Below are positions 39,690 to 49,902 of a stretch of DNA of 64,000 nucleotides, one piece after another (position 1 is the first letter of the stretch; every line of letters begins with the position of its first letter). The DNA comes from VFZN01 sp963709325. GTDB lineage: Bacteria; Acidobacteriota; Vicinamibacteria; Vicinamibacterales; UBA2999. The stretch spans positions 372,001 to 436,000 of the forward strand of contig CAVPVV010000003.1 of assembly GCA_963709325.1 (NCBI GenBank), read 5' to 3'. The translations under genes and the position numbers were made by a program. A model generated the notes under the pieces. That model did not search any database. It was not told where the DNA came from and saw only the letters and a list, made by a program, of their open reading frames with translations.

Positions 39690-41978
39690 TCACTTCTCAC
39701 TTCGGACTCGACTCTGCATCTGGCGGCCGAGCTCGACCTGCCGCTTTGCGTCGGACTCGCGACCCATGCCGCCATACACGTCTGCGAGGACGAAGTGACC
39801 GAGTGGCGCAACCGCCGGGTCCGGCTTCAGCGCCAAGCCGCGCAGCGCCGCCTGTTCCGCGCCGGCCATGTTCCCGGCGTCGAGCAGCGCCTTGGCCAGA
39901 TACAGATAGCCGGTGCCGAACTCGGGATCGAGGTCAACCGCGGCCCTGAAGTGCGTAATCGCCTCGGGTCGACGGCCTCCCGCGGCCAGTAGCTTGGCGA
40001 GGTTGAAGTGCGGCTGCGACAGCTTCGGGCTGTTCCTGATCTCCGCTTCGTACTCGGCGATCGCGCCCTGCGGGTTACCCCGCGCCTCGTAGACGAGCGC
40101 GAGGTTGTAATGAGCCATCGCCTGCTCCGGCTTGAGTGCGATGGCGTCGGTCAGCGCCTTCTGGGCCAGGTCGAGCTGATTCGTCGCAATCCGAACTTCC
40201 GCCAGCCGAGTGAGGAACGCCGGCCGATCGGCGTCGAGGGTGAGCCCCTGCTCGAGCAGCCGTGCCGCTTCGCCAAAATCCTGGTGGCGGAGGGCAATGT
40301 CGGCCAGCTGGTAAAGCGGCTTGGCGCCGCGCGGATTCAGCTGGAAGGCGCGCTCGAAACCGGCCTTCGCTTCGTCCTCCATGCCTGCCGTCTTATAGGC
40401 AAGGGCCAGGTCCCAGATCGCCCCCTGATGCTCGGGATCCACGGCGAGCGCCCGTCGATACGCGACAATGGCGTCTTTGGTCCGGCCAGCCTTGGTGTGC
40501 ATGTTGCCGAGCATCGTGTAGCCCTCGATGACGTTCGGATCGGCGGCGAGCACCTCCTGAACCTTGGCGATACCGGCCTCGAGGTTGCCGTCGACCGAAT
40601 CCTGGGCCGCAATCTTCAGCAGGTTGTAGAACCGGATCATGTCCTTCGGATCGGTGCGGGAACGCTCCTCCATCGCGGCACGGGTGGGCGTGCTGGCCAC
40701 GTATCCGAGGGCTCGCAGCCGCTGTTCCGTGTCGGGATCCATCGCCTGCGGCTGCTGCGTCACGGCCCTGGTCGCGGTGCGCTTCGCGATGTCCTGGAGC
40801 GCCCGCTCGAGCGCGTCAGCCATTCGAGGGTTCTCTGCAGACAGCTCCCTGGTCTCGCCCGGATCCGCGGCGATGTCGTAGAGCTCGCGGCGCGGCGCGG
40901 CGATGAACTTGAAGCGCCCGTCGCGGACCGACGTGAGCTCGCTCCATCCGTAGTGGTACCGCGGATACCAGGTTTCGCTATAGGCCAGGAGATCCAGCGT
41001 CTCCCCGCGGGCCAGCGGCATGAGGCTTTGCCCCTGCACGCCCTCCGGGGGCGACACCCCGATGAGGTCCAGCACCGTCGGCATCACGTCCACGATCCGC
41101 ACCTGCTCGCTCACGGCCTTCGCCGGTACTCCGGGCCCGGCGATGATCAGCGGAATGTGGAGCGCCGCGTCGTAGATGAAAAACCCGTGCTGCTAGCTCC
41201 TCGTGCTCGCCGAGCGACTCACCGTGGTCGCCGACGACGACGACGAGCGTGGAGTCGAGCTGCCCGGAATCCTTCAATGCCGACAGCACGCGTCCGATCT
41301 GCTCGTCGCTCGCCGCGATTTCGCCGTCGTACCGGGCTGTCGGGGAATCGCGATCGAAACGGCTCGGGTGGCCGATACGGTGCGTGGGGATCGTAGATGT
41401 GCACCCAGGCAAAGAACGGCCGGTCGCGATCCTCGGCGAGCCACGCGAGCGCGTGATCCACGACGTCCTTGCCGGGACGTTGCGCGGCGTCGATCCCCGC
41501 CGCCAGGTCGAACTTCGAGAGATCGAAGTCGTCGAAGTAGGTATCGAAGCCCTGGGCAATGCCCCAGCGCCGGTCGAGCACGAACGCGCCGATGAATCCG
41601 CCGGTGCGATAGCCCTGTCCCTTGAGCGTCTCGGCGAGCGTGGTGAGGGAATCGTCGACGTAGAAGCCGCCGTTGTCGCGGACGCCGTTGAAGGTTGGAA
41701 ACGTTCCCGTCATCAGCGACGTGTGCGCGGGCAGGGTGAGCGGCACCGAGGTGGTGGCCTGCGCGAAGCGCAATCCGCGGGCGGCCAGTCCGTCGATCAC
41801 CGGCGTGGCGGCCGCGCCGTAGCCGTAGCTGCCCAGATGATCGGCCCGGAGCGTATCGACGCTCACCAGCAGCACCGAGCGCGGTCGCGCATCGAGGCCG
41901 GGTACTGCCCCGCTGCCAGAACCAGGCCGCAGCGACCGCGACTATCAGCACAAGCGCGGCAAGCGCGCCCTTCCGCAT
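39690..41978 (-). CDS. sulfatase-like membrane-anchored protein with TPRs, copy B2, frame-broken
   Basis: About 762 codons from ATG 41978. The N-terminus (RKGALAALVLIVAVAAAWFW) is a membrane anchor without a lipobox, unlike its paralog B1. Core: SVLLVSVDTLRADHLGSYGYG; PLTLPAHTSLMTG with Thr at the nucleophile position; GVRDNGGFYVDDSLTTLAETLKGQGYRTGGFIGAFVLD; WVHIYDPHAPYRPPEPF; VVVGDHGESLGEHEE; SELTSVRDGRFKFIAAPRRELYDIAADPGE. Then at least seven TPRs to ESDAKRQVELGRQMQ. Breaks near 41900, 41375 and 41192. It is divergent from gene C, with a CTGCCTT tract in the 103-bp gap. Confidence 0.84.
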
Positions 41979-42007
41979 CTTGTTATGGTATCGCGCCGCC
42001 TTGGGCC

Positions 42008-42027
42008 TTTGCCCTTTTGCCTTCTGC
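42008..42027 (+). repeat. short CTGCCTT-family heptamer tract
   Basis: Units TTTGCCC, TTTTGCC and TTCTGCC followed by TTGAC, in the divergent promoter gap between sulfatase-like genes B2 and C. It shares the CCTTGAC edge seen at 12799 and 62104. Confidence 0.65.
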
Positions 42028-42081
42028 CTTGACCTGCTCGAGTAGCGGCCCGGGCATCCGGCGTATCATCGAGTCCGTCGC

Positions 42082-44139
42082 GTGTTGCTCCGCCGACTTG
42101 CCTGCCTCGCCACACTCGCTCTGCTCGCCGCATGCCGATCGGCGCCGAGCGCTTCTCATCCCGTCAATGTCCTGCTCGTCACGCTGGACACGACCCGCGC
42201 GGATCGCTTGGGGCGCGGCTTCACGCCAAATGTCGATCGCGTCGCGGCCCAGGGGCTGCGCTTCACCGAAGCGCGAAGCGTTGTCCCTCTGACACTGCCA
42301 GCTCACGCATCGATCATGACTGGATACCTGCCAGCTGGACACGGAGTTCACCTGAACGGGTCTGGACGCCTGACCGGCCCCCCGACCATTGCCGTGGATC
42401 TGCAGGACCGCGGCTACGCCACGAGAGCAGTCGTCGGCGCATTCGTGCTCGATCGGCGCTTCGGTCTCGATGCCGGATTCGACGAGTACGACGACCAGAT
42501 CGCCAGGAATCCCAACGCCACCGACGTACTCGAAGCCGAGCGGCCGGCGAACGAGGTGGTGGATCGCGCAGTGGCGATGCTCGACGCGCTGCCGCCAGAC
42601 GGGCCCTGGTTCCTGTGGGTCCATCTCTACGACGCACACTCGCCGTATCGCCCGCCCGCCGCTGCGCTTGCTCGCGCCGGCGGCGATCCCTACAACGGCG
42701 AGATTGCGTTTGCCGACGAGCAGCTCGGCCGGCTGTTCGCAAGAGTCGAGGCCAGGCAGGACGCCGGCCGAACCGCGACGATCATCGTCGGCGACCACGG
42801 CGAAAGCCTTGGAGAGCACGGCGAGCCAACACACGGCATGCTGCTGTTCGAGCCGGCGTTGAGAGTGCCGTTCATCATCCGGGCGCCCGGAGTCGCTCCG
42901 GGCGACCGCCACGATTTCGCGGACATTACCGATGTCACCCCGACCATTGCCGGTATCACGGCGCAAAACGCGAACGGCTGGATGGGGCACGACCTGCTGG
43001 GCCCGCCCCCGGAAAGGGACGAGTCAATCAGCGAGACCGATTACCCCACCGCCGCCGGATGGTCGCGCCTTCGCGCGCTGGTGAACGGCCGTTGGAAGCT
43101 GATCGTCTCCTCACGCACGCAGTTGTTCGATCTCGCGGCCGACCCGGGAGAGCAGCGCGACGTGTCCGCGACGCAACCAGAGCTCGCTCGATCGATGACG
43201 AGGAGTCTCACCCTCACCGAGAGCTCCTTGGAGCAGTCGACGAAGCGCCCGCCGGCAAACGGCAGCCTGCCTGCCGACACGGCGGCCCGCCTCCAGTCGC
43301 TCGGCTACGTCGCCGCGGCACGTCCGGCCGCACCGCCGAAGTCCGACGCCATCGATCCCTCGACAGTCATGCCCGACTGGGCGGCTTTCGAAGAAGCGCT
43401 GGCGGCGGTCACCGACGGTCACCCGGCCGAGGCCTTGCCCTCACTCGCTCGCGTCGCCAAGGCCTACCCCGACGCCTCGCTGTTCGCGATCACCTACGCC
43501 CGCGCGCTGTCCGCCGCCGGAAAGAAGCGCGACGCGCTCGAACGCTTCCGAGCCGCGGTCGCGAAATGGCCAACAGACCCTTTGCTCTATCACGAGCTGG
43601 CCGTTGCCGCGCGGGAGTCCGGCCTCGCGGTGGAGGCGCTCCGCGCCGAACAGGCGTCGCTCGCGATCACCCCGAACAACCCGCTCGCCCTGAACGGCAA
43701 AGGATTGCTGCTCGCGGATGCTGGCCGCGACTCTGAAGCCGCCCAGGCGTTCGAGGCGGCGACCGCCGCCGATCCCACCAACGCGGTGTATCTCGCCAAC
43801 CTCGGCAACGCGCGCCGCGCCGCCGGCGATCTCAAGGGCGCGGAAGACGCGTACCGGCGAGCGCTCGAGCGCAACGGCGCGCTTGCCGACGCGGCCAACG
43901 GACTCGGCGTCATCCTCGTGCAGCAGCAACGGGCGCGAGAAGCGGTCCCGCTCCTCGAGCAGGCCGCGCGCGATGAATCCTTCGTCGAGGCCCAGCTCAA
44001 TCTCGGGATCGCGCTGCAGCAGAGCGGGGACCCGGCCCGGGCCGCAGTGCAGTATCGCAAGGTGCTCGAGGCCCCGGCCCACTACCGTCGCGAGCGCGAG
44101 GCCGCGCGGACGCTGCTCGCGCAGGTGGACCGACGGTGA
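42082..44139 (+). CDS. sulfatase-like lipoprotein with TPRs, gene C (intact)
   Basis: 685 aa from GTG 42082; no clear ribosome site. Lipobox LLAAC (Cys about 19). Core: VNVLLVTLDTTRADRLGRG; VVPLTLPAHASIMTGYLPAGHG with T-L-P-A-H in place of C/S-x-P-x-R; PWFLWVHLYDAHSPYRPP; TIIVGDHGESLGEHGEPTHGMLLF; ISETDYPTAAGWSRLRALVNGRWKLIVSSRTQLFDLAADPGE. From residue 440: TPRs (DAEALPSLARVAKAYPD-like, ALNGKGLLLADAGRDSEAAQAFEAATAADPTNAVYLANLG). Its stop overlaps the GTG of gene D (GTGA). A truncated relative at 33606-34145 ends unit 1. Confidence 0.9.
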   Translation: MLLRRLACLATLALLAACRSAPSASHPVNVLLVTLDTTRADRLGRGFTPNVDRVAAQGLRFTEARSVVPLTLPAHASIMTGYLPAGHGVHLNGSGRLTGPPTIAVDLQDRGYATRAVVGAFVLDRRFGLDAGFDEYDDQIARNPNATDVLEAERPANEVVDRAVAMLDALPPDGPWFLWVHLYDAHSPYRPPAAALARAGGDPYNGEIAFADEQLGRLFARVEARQDAGRTATIIVGDHGESLGEHGEPTHGMLLFEPALRVPFIIRAPGVAPGDRHDFADITDVTPTIAGITAQNANGWMGHDLLGPPPERDESISETDYPTAAGWSRLRALVNGRWKLIVSSRTQLFDLAADPGEQRDVSATQPELARSMTRSLTLTESSLEQSTKRPPANGSLPADTAARLQSLGYVAAARPAAPPKSDAIDPSTVMPDWAAFEEALAAVTDGHPAEALPSLARVAKAYPDASLFAITYARALSAAGKKRDALERFRAAVAKWPTDPLLYHELAVAARESGLAVEALRAEQASLAITPNNPLALNGKGLLLADAGRDSEAAQAFEAATAADPTNAVYLANLGNARRAAGDLKGAEDAYRRALERNGALADAANGLGVILVQQQRAREAVPLLEQAARDESFVEAQLNLGIALQQSGDPARAAVQYRKVLEAPAHYRREREAARTLLAQVDRR

Positions 44140-45965
44140 GGCACGCCGCGTGCCTGATGGCGCTTCTCGCGCTCGCGGGGTGCCGCAGCGGCACCCCGCG
44201 TGTTGAGCCAGCCCGCCATGTCGTGCTCATCACCATTGACACGCTGCGCGCTGACGCCGTCGGCGCCTACGGATCGTCGGCGGCGCGGACGCCGACGCTC
44301 GACGGGCTTGCCCGCGACGGCGCCCGCTTCGAGCGTGCGTGGGCCACCGCGCCAATCACCCTGCCCTCGCACGCCAGCCTGCTGACCGGCCTCTATCCTC
44401 CAATGCACGGCGCGCGGCACAACGGCATCGCGGTGAAAGACAGCGTCCCCACGCTCGCGACGACGCTGAAGGCAGACGGTTTCGACACCGGCGCGTTCGT
44501 CTCAGCGTTTCCGCTCGATCGCCGCTTCGGCCTGGCCCGCGGCTTCGACGTCTACGACGACGAACTGCCGCGATCACCCGAGGGGCGGCCGCTCAACGAG
44601 CGAAGTGGTACCCAGACGGTTGACCGGGCGATCGCCTGGCTCCGAGCCCGGGGAGACGCTCGTCTCTTCCTGTGGGTGCACCTGTTCGAGCCGCACGCGC
44701 CCTATGGCACGCCGGCGTCCGGCGGCTCGGCCAGGGAACGCTACGCGGACGAGGTGACCGCCGCGGACCGCGAGGCCGGCCGGCTGCTCTCCGCCCTCGG
44801 CGATCGCGCCTCGCAGACCCTCGTCATCGTCGCCGGCGATCACGGCGAGGCATTTGGCGAGCACGGCGAGATCGGGCACAGCATCTTCGTCTACGACACG
44901 ACGCTGCGCGTCCCGCTCATCGCGCGAGGGCCAGGCATCCCGCACGGCACGTTGATCCGAGACGACGTGTCGTTGATCGACATCCCCGCCACCGTTCGCG
45001 CGCTCACCGCCGTCGATACCATCCGTCCTGGCGAAGGCCTGTCGCTCACGCCCACGCTGGGTGGAAATTCGCTTGCGCCACGCGCCCTGTATGCGGAATC
45101 GTTCGCGCCGCTCTTCGATTTCGGCTGGGCATCCCTCCGATCGGTGCGCGACGGCCGTTGGAAGTACATCGCCGCGCCGCGGCCGGAGCTCTTCGACCTC
45201 TCGAAGGACCCGGGTGAAGACAGCAACGTGTCGGCGGCGTCACCCGACGAGGCCGCGCGACTGGACAAGGTGGCGGATTCGAGGAGCTCGGCGGAGCCCG
45301 GCTCATCTGTCACGCCGCCTGCCGACGTCACGGCGCGCCTCGGCTCCCTCGGGTACGTGAGCGGAGGAAACCGCGGCGGGACGACACGCGCCGATCCCAA
45401 GGACCGGATCGAGATCGCGGCGCAGATGGCGATGGTGACGTCGGATGAAGTGCAGGGTGAGGCGCGCATCGCCGCGCTCGAGAGCATCCTGCGAGCCGAC
45501 CCTGGGAACCCGCAGGCGCACCTGAGACTGGGCTACGCCGAGATCGAGCGGCAGCGCTGCGCCGCCGCGGTGCCGCACCTCCAGGCCGCGCTGGACGCAC
45601 ACGTGCCGTCTGCCGATGCGGGCCTCGGGCTCGCAGCGTGTTTCGGCCAGGCGGGTAATACCGGCGCCGCCGAACGCGCCCTCGAGGCCGCGCTCGCTGC
45701 CGAACCGGGTAATCCGATCGTCACCGCCAATCTCGGCATTCTGGCGCTCGAGCAAGGTCACGCTGATACCGCCATCGCGCGTTTGCGCGACGCCCTCGAG
45801 CGGGAGCCGGCGCTGCTCGAGGCTCGATTCGCCCTGGCACGCGCGCTCGCCAGGACCGGAGATCGCATCGGCGCGCTCCGCGAGGCGGAGCGTCTTCTCG
45901 ATCAGCTGCCCGCCAGCGCACCGCAACGAGCGGAAGTCGAACGGCTCGTCACAGCCTTGAAGTGA
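44136..45965 (+). CDS. sulfatase-like lipoprotein with TPRs, gene D (intact)
   Basis: 609 aa, GTG start inside the stop of gene C. Lipobox ALAGC. Core: HVVLITIDTLRADAVGAYGSSAARTPTLDGLARDG; PITLPSHASLLTGLYPPMHG, again Thr at the nucleophile position; LFLWVHLFEPHAPYGTP; IVAGDHGEAFGEHGEIGHS; FGWASLRSVRDGRWKYIAAPRPELFDLSKDPGED. After residue 420: TPR-like helices (AHLRLGYAEIERQRCAAAVPHLQAAL, VTANLGILALEQGHADTAIARLRDALEREP). It is the last of the sulfatase-like cluster and has no counterpart in unit 1. The likely site of action is the periplasmic face of the envelope. Confidence 0.9.
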   Translation: MRHAACLMALLALAGCRSGTPRVEPARHVVLITIDTLRADAVGAYGSSAARTPTLDGLARDGARFERAWATAPITLPSHASLLTGLYPPMHGARHNGIAVKDSVPTLATTLKADGFDTGAFVSAFPLDRRFGLARGFDVYDDELPRSPEGRPLNERSGTQTVDRAIAWLRARGDARLFLWVHLFEPHAPYGTPASGGSARERYADEVTAADREAGRLLSALGDRASQTLVIVAGDHGEAFGEHGEIGHSIFVYDTTLRVPLIARGPGIPHGTLIRDDVSLIDIPATVRALTAVDTIRPGEGLSLTPTLGGNSLAPRALYAESFAPLFDFGWASLRSVRDGRWKYIAAPRPELFDLSKDPGEDSNVSAASPDEAARLDKVADSRSSAEPGSSVTPPADVTARLGSLGYVSGGNRGGTTRADPKDRIEIAAQMAMVTSDEVQGEARIAALESILRADPGNPQAHLRLGYAEIERQRCAAAVPHLQAALDAHVPSADAGLGLAACFGQAGNTGAAERALEAALAAEPGNPIVTANLGILALEQGHADTAIARLRDALEREPALLEARFALARALARTGDRIGALREAERLLDQLPASAPQRAEVERLVTALK

Positions 45966-46070
45966 CTAATAGCGGCCTGGTGATGCCGTTCGTCACAGGA
46001 ATCTTGTGGCAAAGTGCTGTAATTCTGCACAACATCTTGTTTTTCTAGCACTTAGAGCCAGTGACCGGTC

Positions 46071-46099
46071 TTGACTTCGAAACTCAGGAGTGTTGTGAT
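46071..46099 (+). promoter_or_regulatory. possible promoter of TonB receptor 3
   Basis: TTGACT, 17-bp spacer, TGTGAT in the 199-bp gap before the receptor gene. The gap (45966-46164) is AT-richer than its surroundings and contains no other feature I can name. The -10 matches only four of six consensus bases. Confidence 0.35.
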
Positions 46100-46164
46100 G
46101 GCTGACGACTGAAAATTTGAACGAACGTTCGCTATGGAAGCACGTTCGGAAGGAGTTGCCCTGT

Positions 46165-49098
46165 ATGCGCACCAAGCGGCTTGCCGCATCTCTTGCGCTG
46201 TGTCTGTTTGTTTCTGCCTCAGCCCTCGCACAGCAAACCACCGGTAACGTGATCGGCCGGATCCTGGACGACCAGGGTGGCGCCATTCCCGGCGCGTCGA
46301 TCACCGCCGCCAACCCGGCCACCGGGTTCACCCGTGACGCGGTCAGCGACGCGGAAGGCGTCTATCGCCTCAACGCCCTGCCCGTCGGCCGCTACGACCT
46401 CAACATCCAGCTGCCCGGCTTCACCTCGATCGACCAGAAGGGCGTCATCGTCAACGTCGGCCAGACCATCACTCTCGACTTCCGCCTGAAGGTGGCGGCC
46501 CTGGCCGAGACCGTGACGGTGACCGGCGAGTCGCCGCTCATCCAGGCCTCGGCCTCGTCGGTCGGTGGCATCGTGGAAATCGGCCGCATCGAGAGCATCC
46601 CGCTCAACGGCCGTCAGTTCGCGAACCTCGCCGCGACGCTGCCCGGCGTCGGCCTCGGTTACCACTCCGATCCGACCAAGAGCACCCAGTACTCGCCGCA
46701 GATCAACGGCGGCAACGGGCGCAACGTGAACTACCAGATCGACGGCGGCGACAACAACGACGACACCGTCGGCGGCCTGCTTCAGCTCTTCCCGCTCGAA
46801 GCCATTCAGGAGTTCGCGTTCGTCACCTCGCGCTCCAAGGCCGAGAATGGCCGCAGCAACGGCGGCGTGATGAACATCGTCACCAAGAGCGGCACGAACA
46901 GCATGCGCGGCAGCTTCTTCGAGCTGTTCCGCGACAAGTCGATGAACGCCAAGACGACGACGGAGAAGACCAACAACGTCGACAAGCAGGACTATCGCCG
47001 CAACCAGTTCGGCGGCAGCATCGGCGGCCCGGTCGTCAAGGACAAGCTGCACTACTTCTTCGCGGCGGAGCGGACCCAGCAGGACACGTTCCAGGCGGTG
47101 TCACCCAGGGCCTGTTCCCCGATCTCGATGGCGTCTACGAGCACGCCGTACCGGGAGAACCTCTACAACCTGAAGGTGACGGCCAACATCGACTCGGCCA
47201 ACTACCTGTCGGTGCGCTACGGCCGCAACCAGAACTCGCAGCCCTACGGCGCGGCTGCCAACCGGGCGCCCGAACGCGTGGGGAAACAGCACGAACGAGT
47301 TCAACTCGATCAACCTGAACTACAACCGCGTGATCGGCGCGAGCAAGCTGAACGAGTTCATCTTCCAGTACGCGGACTTCGCGAACAACATCTCGGCCAA
47401 CAGCGCAGGATCCCTACAAGACTCTTCCCGAACCGGTCGCGGTCGGCCAGAGCCCGAACACGCCGCAGACCACGGAGCAGAAGAAGTGGCAGTTCCGCGA
47501 CGACTTCTCGTGGCACCTCACCGGCAAGGGCGGCGTCGGGCCACGACATGAAGGTCGGCGTGAACTTCATCAACGAGCCGCGTCTCTACATCACGTTCAA
47601 CTCCGGCAAGGGCGTCGTCCAGCACACCTACCTGACCGACAACCCGAACGGGCCGATCTCGAACGTGACGCTGAACGACGGCGACGCCGCGGCGAACATC
47701 CCGCTCAAGCAGTACGCGTTCTACGTGCAGGACGACTGGGCGCGTCACCGGCAAGCTGACAATCAACCTCGGGCTGCGCTACGACCTCATCGACGGCTAC
47801 CAGTTCGACCAGTCGAAGAACCCGAACTACGTGATCATTCAGAACGCCGGCCGGGCCGGACAGCTGGCCGGGCATCAAGGGCCTGGAGAACGCCGGTCTG
47901 GACCGCAAGAACGACACCAACAACTGGCAGCCGCGCATCGGCGCGGCCTACGACCTGCGCGGCGACGGCAGGGACGTGATTCGCGGCGGGTGGGGCATCT
48001 ACATGGACATGGCCTACACCAACTCGAACGCGCTGTTTGCGGCCAGCGATGCGACCGGCAACGGCTTCGGCGCCGTGCTCGTCGGTGGACAACCAGTCCG
48101 GCATCCGCAATCCGGACGGCTCGTTCTACCAGGTCGGCCAGCCGCTTGTCGAACATCGCAAGCCAGAACCAGGCCGACCCGAACGCGGTGCCGCTGTTCG
48201 GACAGTGGACGGACCCGCGGCTGCAGATGCCGTACACGCGGCAGACCTCGTTCGGCTGGTCGCACGAGCTGATGCGGAGCACGGTGATCACGGCGGACTT
48301 CGTCCGCGCCGACGGCCGCGATCTGAACGTCCGGCCGGCGCATCAACACCGGCATCGTCGGCGGCGGCGCAACTACCCGCGTCGCCTGACGTTCCTCGGC
48401 GTCAAGCCGAACGCCGATCGGCACCCGCCCGGCGATCAGCGCGCGGCGAGAGCAAGTACACGGCGATGATCCTCGGCCTCAAGCGCCGGATGCTGAACAA
48501 CCTGGACTACACCGTCACCTACACGCTCGCCGAGGCGAAGAGCATGATCGGCACGGCGGCGGACGAGCTCAACGCCAACAACCTGCAGGATGCGGTGCTG
48601 CTCTACGACGATCCGCGCGTCTACGGCCCGACGTCGCGCACCGACGCGCGCCACCAGGGCTCGCTGGCGATGGTCTACCTGCTGAAGGGCTTCACCATCG
48701 CGCCGACGTTCTTCTACCGTTCGTCGCTGCCGGTCTCGACCATCACCGGCGTGGACACGAACCTCAACCGCGCGAACAACGACATCCCGGAGCGCGCGTT
48801 CAAGTACACGGACGTCGGCCAGGCGCCGGAGGACATCGGCGCCTGCGAGACCTACAACTGCGGTCGCGGCGCGCCGCGCACGCAGATGAATCTGCGCGTG
48901 TCGAACGGCTTCCAGCTGCCGGGCAGCATGCGCATCGAGGCGATTGGCGAGGTCTTCAATCTCTTCAACGCGAAGAACCCGGCCAGCTTCGTCGCCAACC
49001 AGACGAGCGCGCGCTTCATGCAGCCGAACGCCTTCGCCGGCGACTTCCAGCAGCCCGAACAGCGGGTTGGACAGATCGGCTTCCGCTTCACCTTCTAA
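46165..49098 (+). CDS. TonB-dependent receptor with carboxypeptidase-regulatory domain, third copy, frame-broken
   Basis: About 975 codons, start ATG 46165 with AGGAG nine bases upstream. Signal peptide TKRLAASLALCLFVSASALAQ. Regulatory domain GNVIGRILDDQGGAIPGASITAANPATG. Plug: GGIVEIGRIESIPLNGRQFANLAATLPGV, IDGGDNNDDTVGG, MNIVTKSGTNSMRGSFFELFRDK. The barrel ends VGQIGFRFTF. It belongs to the Oar-like subgroup with LNGRQFANL, distinct from receptors 1 and 2. About ten single-base breaks lie between 47100 and 48440. A strong hairpin terminator follows. The ligand is unknown. Confidence 0.88.
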
Positions 49099-49122
49099 GC
49101 GCCCCCTGAAATAACCGACCAA

Positions 49123-49156
49123 CGGGCGCGGCGATCGACACCGATCGCCGCGCCCG
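49123..49156. terminator. strong hairpin terminator
   Basis: A perfect 15-bp stem, CGGGCGCGGCGATCG / CGATCGCCGCGCCCG, with a 4-nt ACAC loop, 24 bp after the receptor stop. There is no T-run, so it may need Rho or act as a 3'-end stabiliser. Confidence 0.75.
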
Positions 49157-49178
49157 AGTCATGTACGATGGGCGGCGC

Positions 49179-49206
49179 GAGTCGGGAGTCGGGAGTCGGT
49201 CGTCGG
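49179..49206 (+). repeat. heptamer repeat, GAGTCGG family
   Basis: GAGTCGG three times, then TCGTCGG, between the terminator and the ATC-hydrolase-like gene. The complement CCGACTC is in the gap at 15105-15130. Confidence 0.75.
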
Positions 49207-49219
49207 GAGGGGGACGAAA

Positions 49220-49787
49220 ATGGCCGGGAGCGAATCACGATCGGGAGTGCCGGCAGGCCGGGTCATCCGAGCCTTCCGGAGACGTCGACCGGCTCAACGC
49301 GGTTGGCGTGCTGACCCGACGGGAGATCGAGGCCCGCGTCCTCGCCCCGGTCATCGACGCGCTGGGCGCGCGCTTCGGGCGCGAGGAGGTCGTCGCCATC
49401 GTTCGCGACGTCATCGCTTCGATCGCGCGCGAGCAGGGGCGGGCCATGGCGGCAGCCAGGGGCGACAACTCCCTGACCTCATTCGCAGCGACCCTCGAGC
49501 CGTGGACCCGCGACGATGCCCTCCGGTTTGAGGTCAAGGAGCAGTCCAACGAGCGGCTCGCGTTCGACGTGACGCGCTGCCGGTACGCCGAGCTGTACCG
49601 GGCGCTCGGCATACCCGAGCTTGGGGCGGTGCTGTCTTGTAACCGCGACGCATCCCTGATCGACGGGTTCAACCCGAACGTGACGTTCGTCCGGACCAGG
49701 ACGATCATGCAGGGCGCCGCGTGCTGCGACTTCCGCTACACGGCGGCAGAGGACGGCTCCCAGGGCTCGAACGAGGGCACTCCCTAG
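49220..49787 (+). CDS. L-2-amino-thiazoline-4-carboxylate hydrolase-like protein
   Basis: About 189 codons. The C-terminal segment NPNVTFVRTRTIMQGAACCDFRYT is the signature of this family, preceded by RFEVKEQSNERLAFDVTRCRYAELYRALGIPELGAVLSCNRDASLIDGF. Known relatives open the thiazoline ring on a route to L-cysteine, but many have unknown roles. The ATG at 49220 has an excellent GGAGGGGG site upstream, but reaching the conserved frame needs one base removed before about 49300. A GTG at 49308 in the main frame is the alternative start. It heads a plus-strand run leading to the cbb3 genes. Confidence 0.7.
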
Positions 49788-49902
49788 CCACCCTCTCCCG
49801 CCGGGGCGATCCATCAGGTCCGACCCACCTTGCCCATGCGGTCCACGTATAATCCGGAACGTGCGGCTTCGGGCCGCTGTGGCACTTTCTGGAGGATCGG
49901 TG

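Noticed and set aside
29111..45965. Calling the locus an arylsulfatase polysaccharide-utilisation locus
   Set aside because: None of the six proteins has the C/S-x-P-x-R motif, and there is no SusD-like protein, glycoside hydrolase or sulfatase-maturing enzyme nearby.
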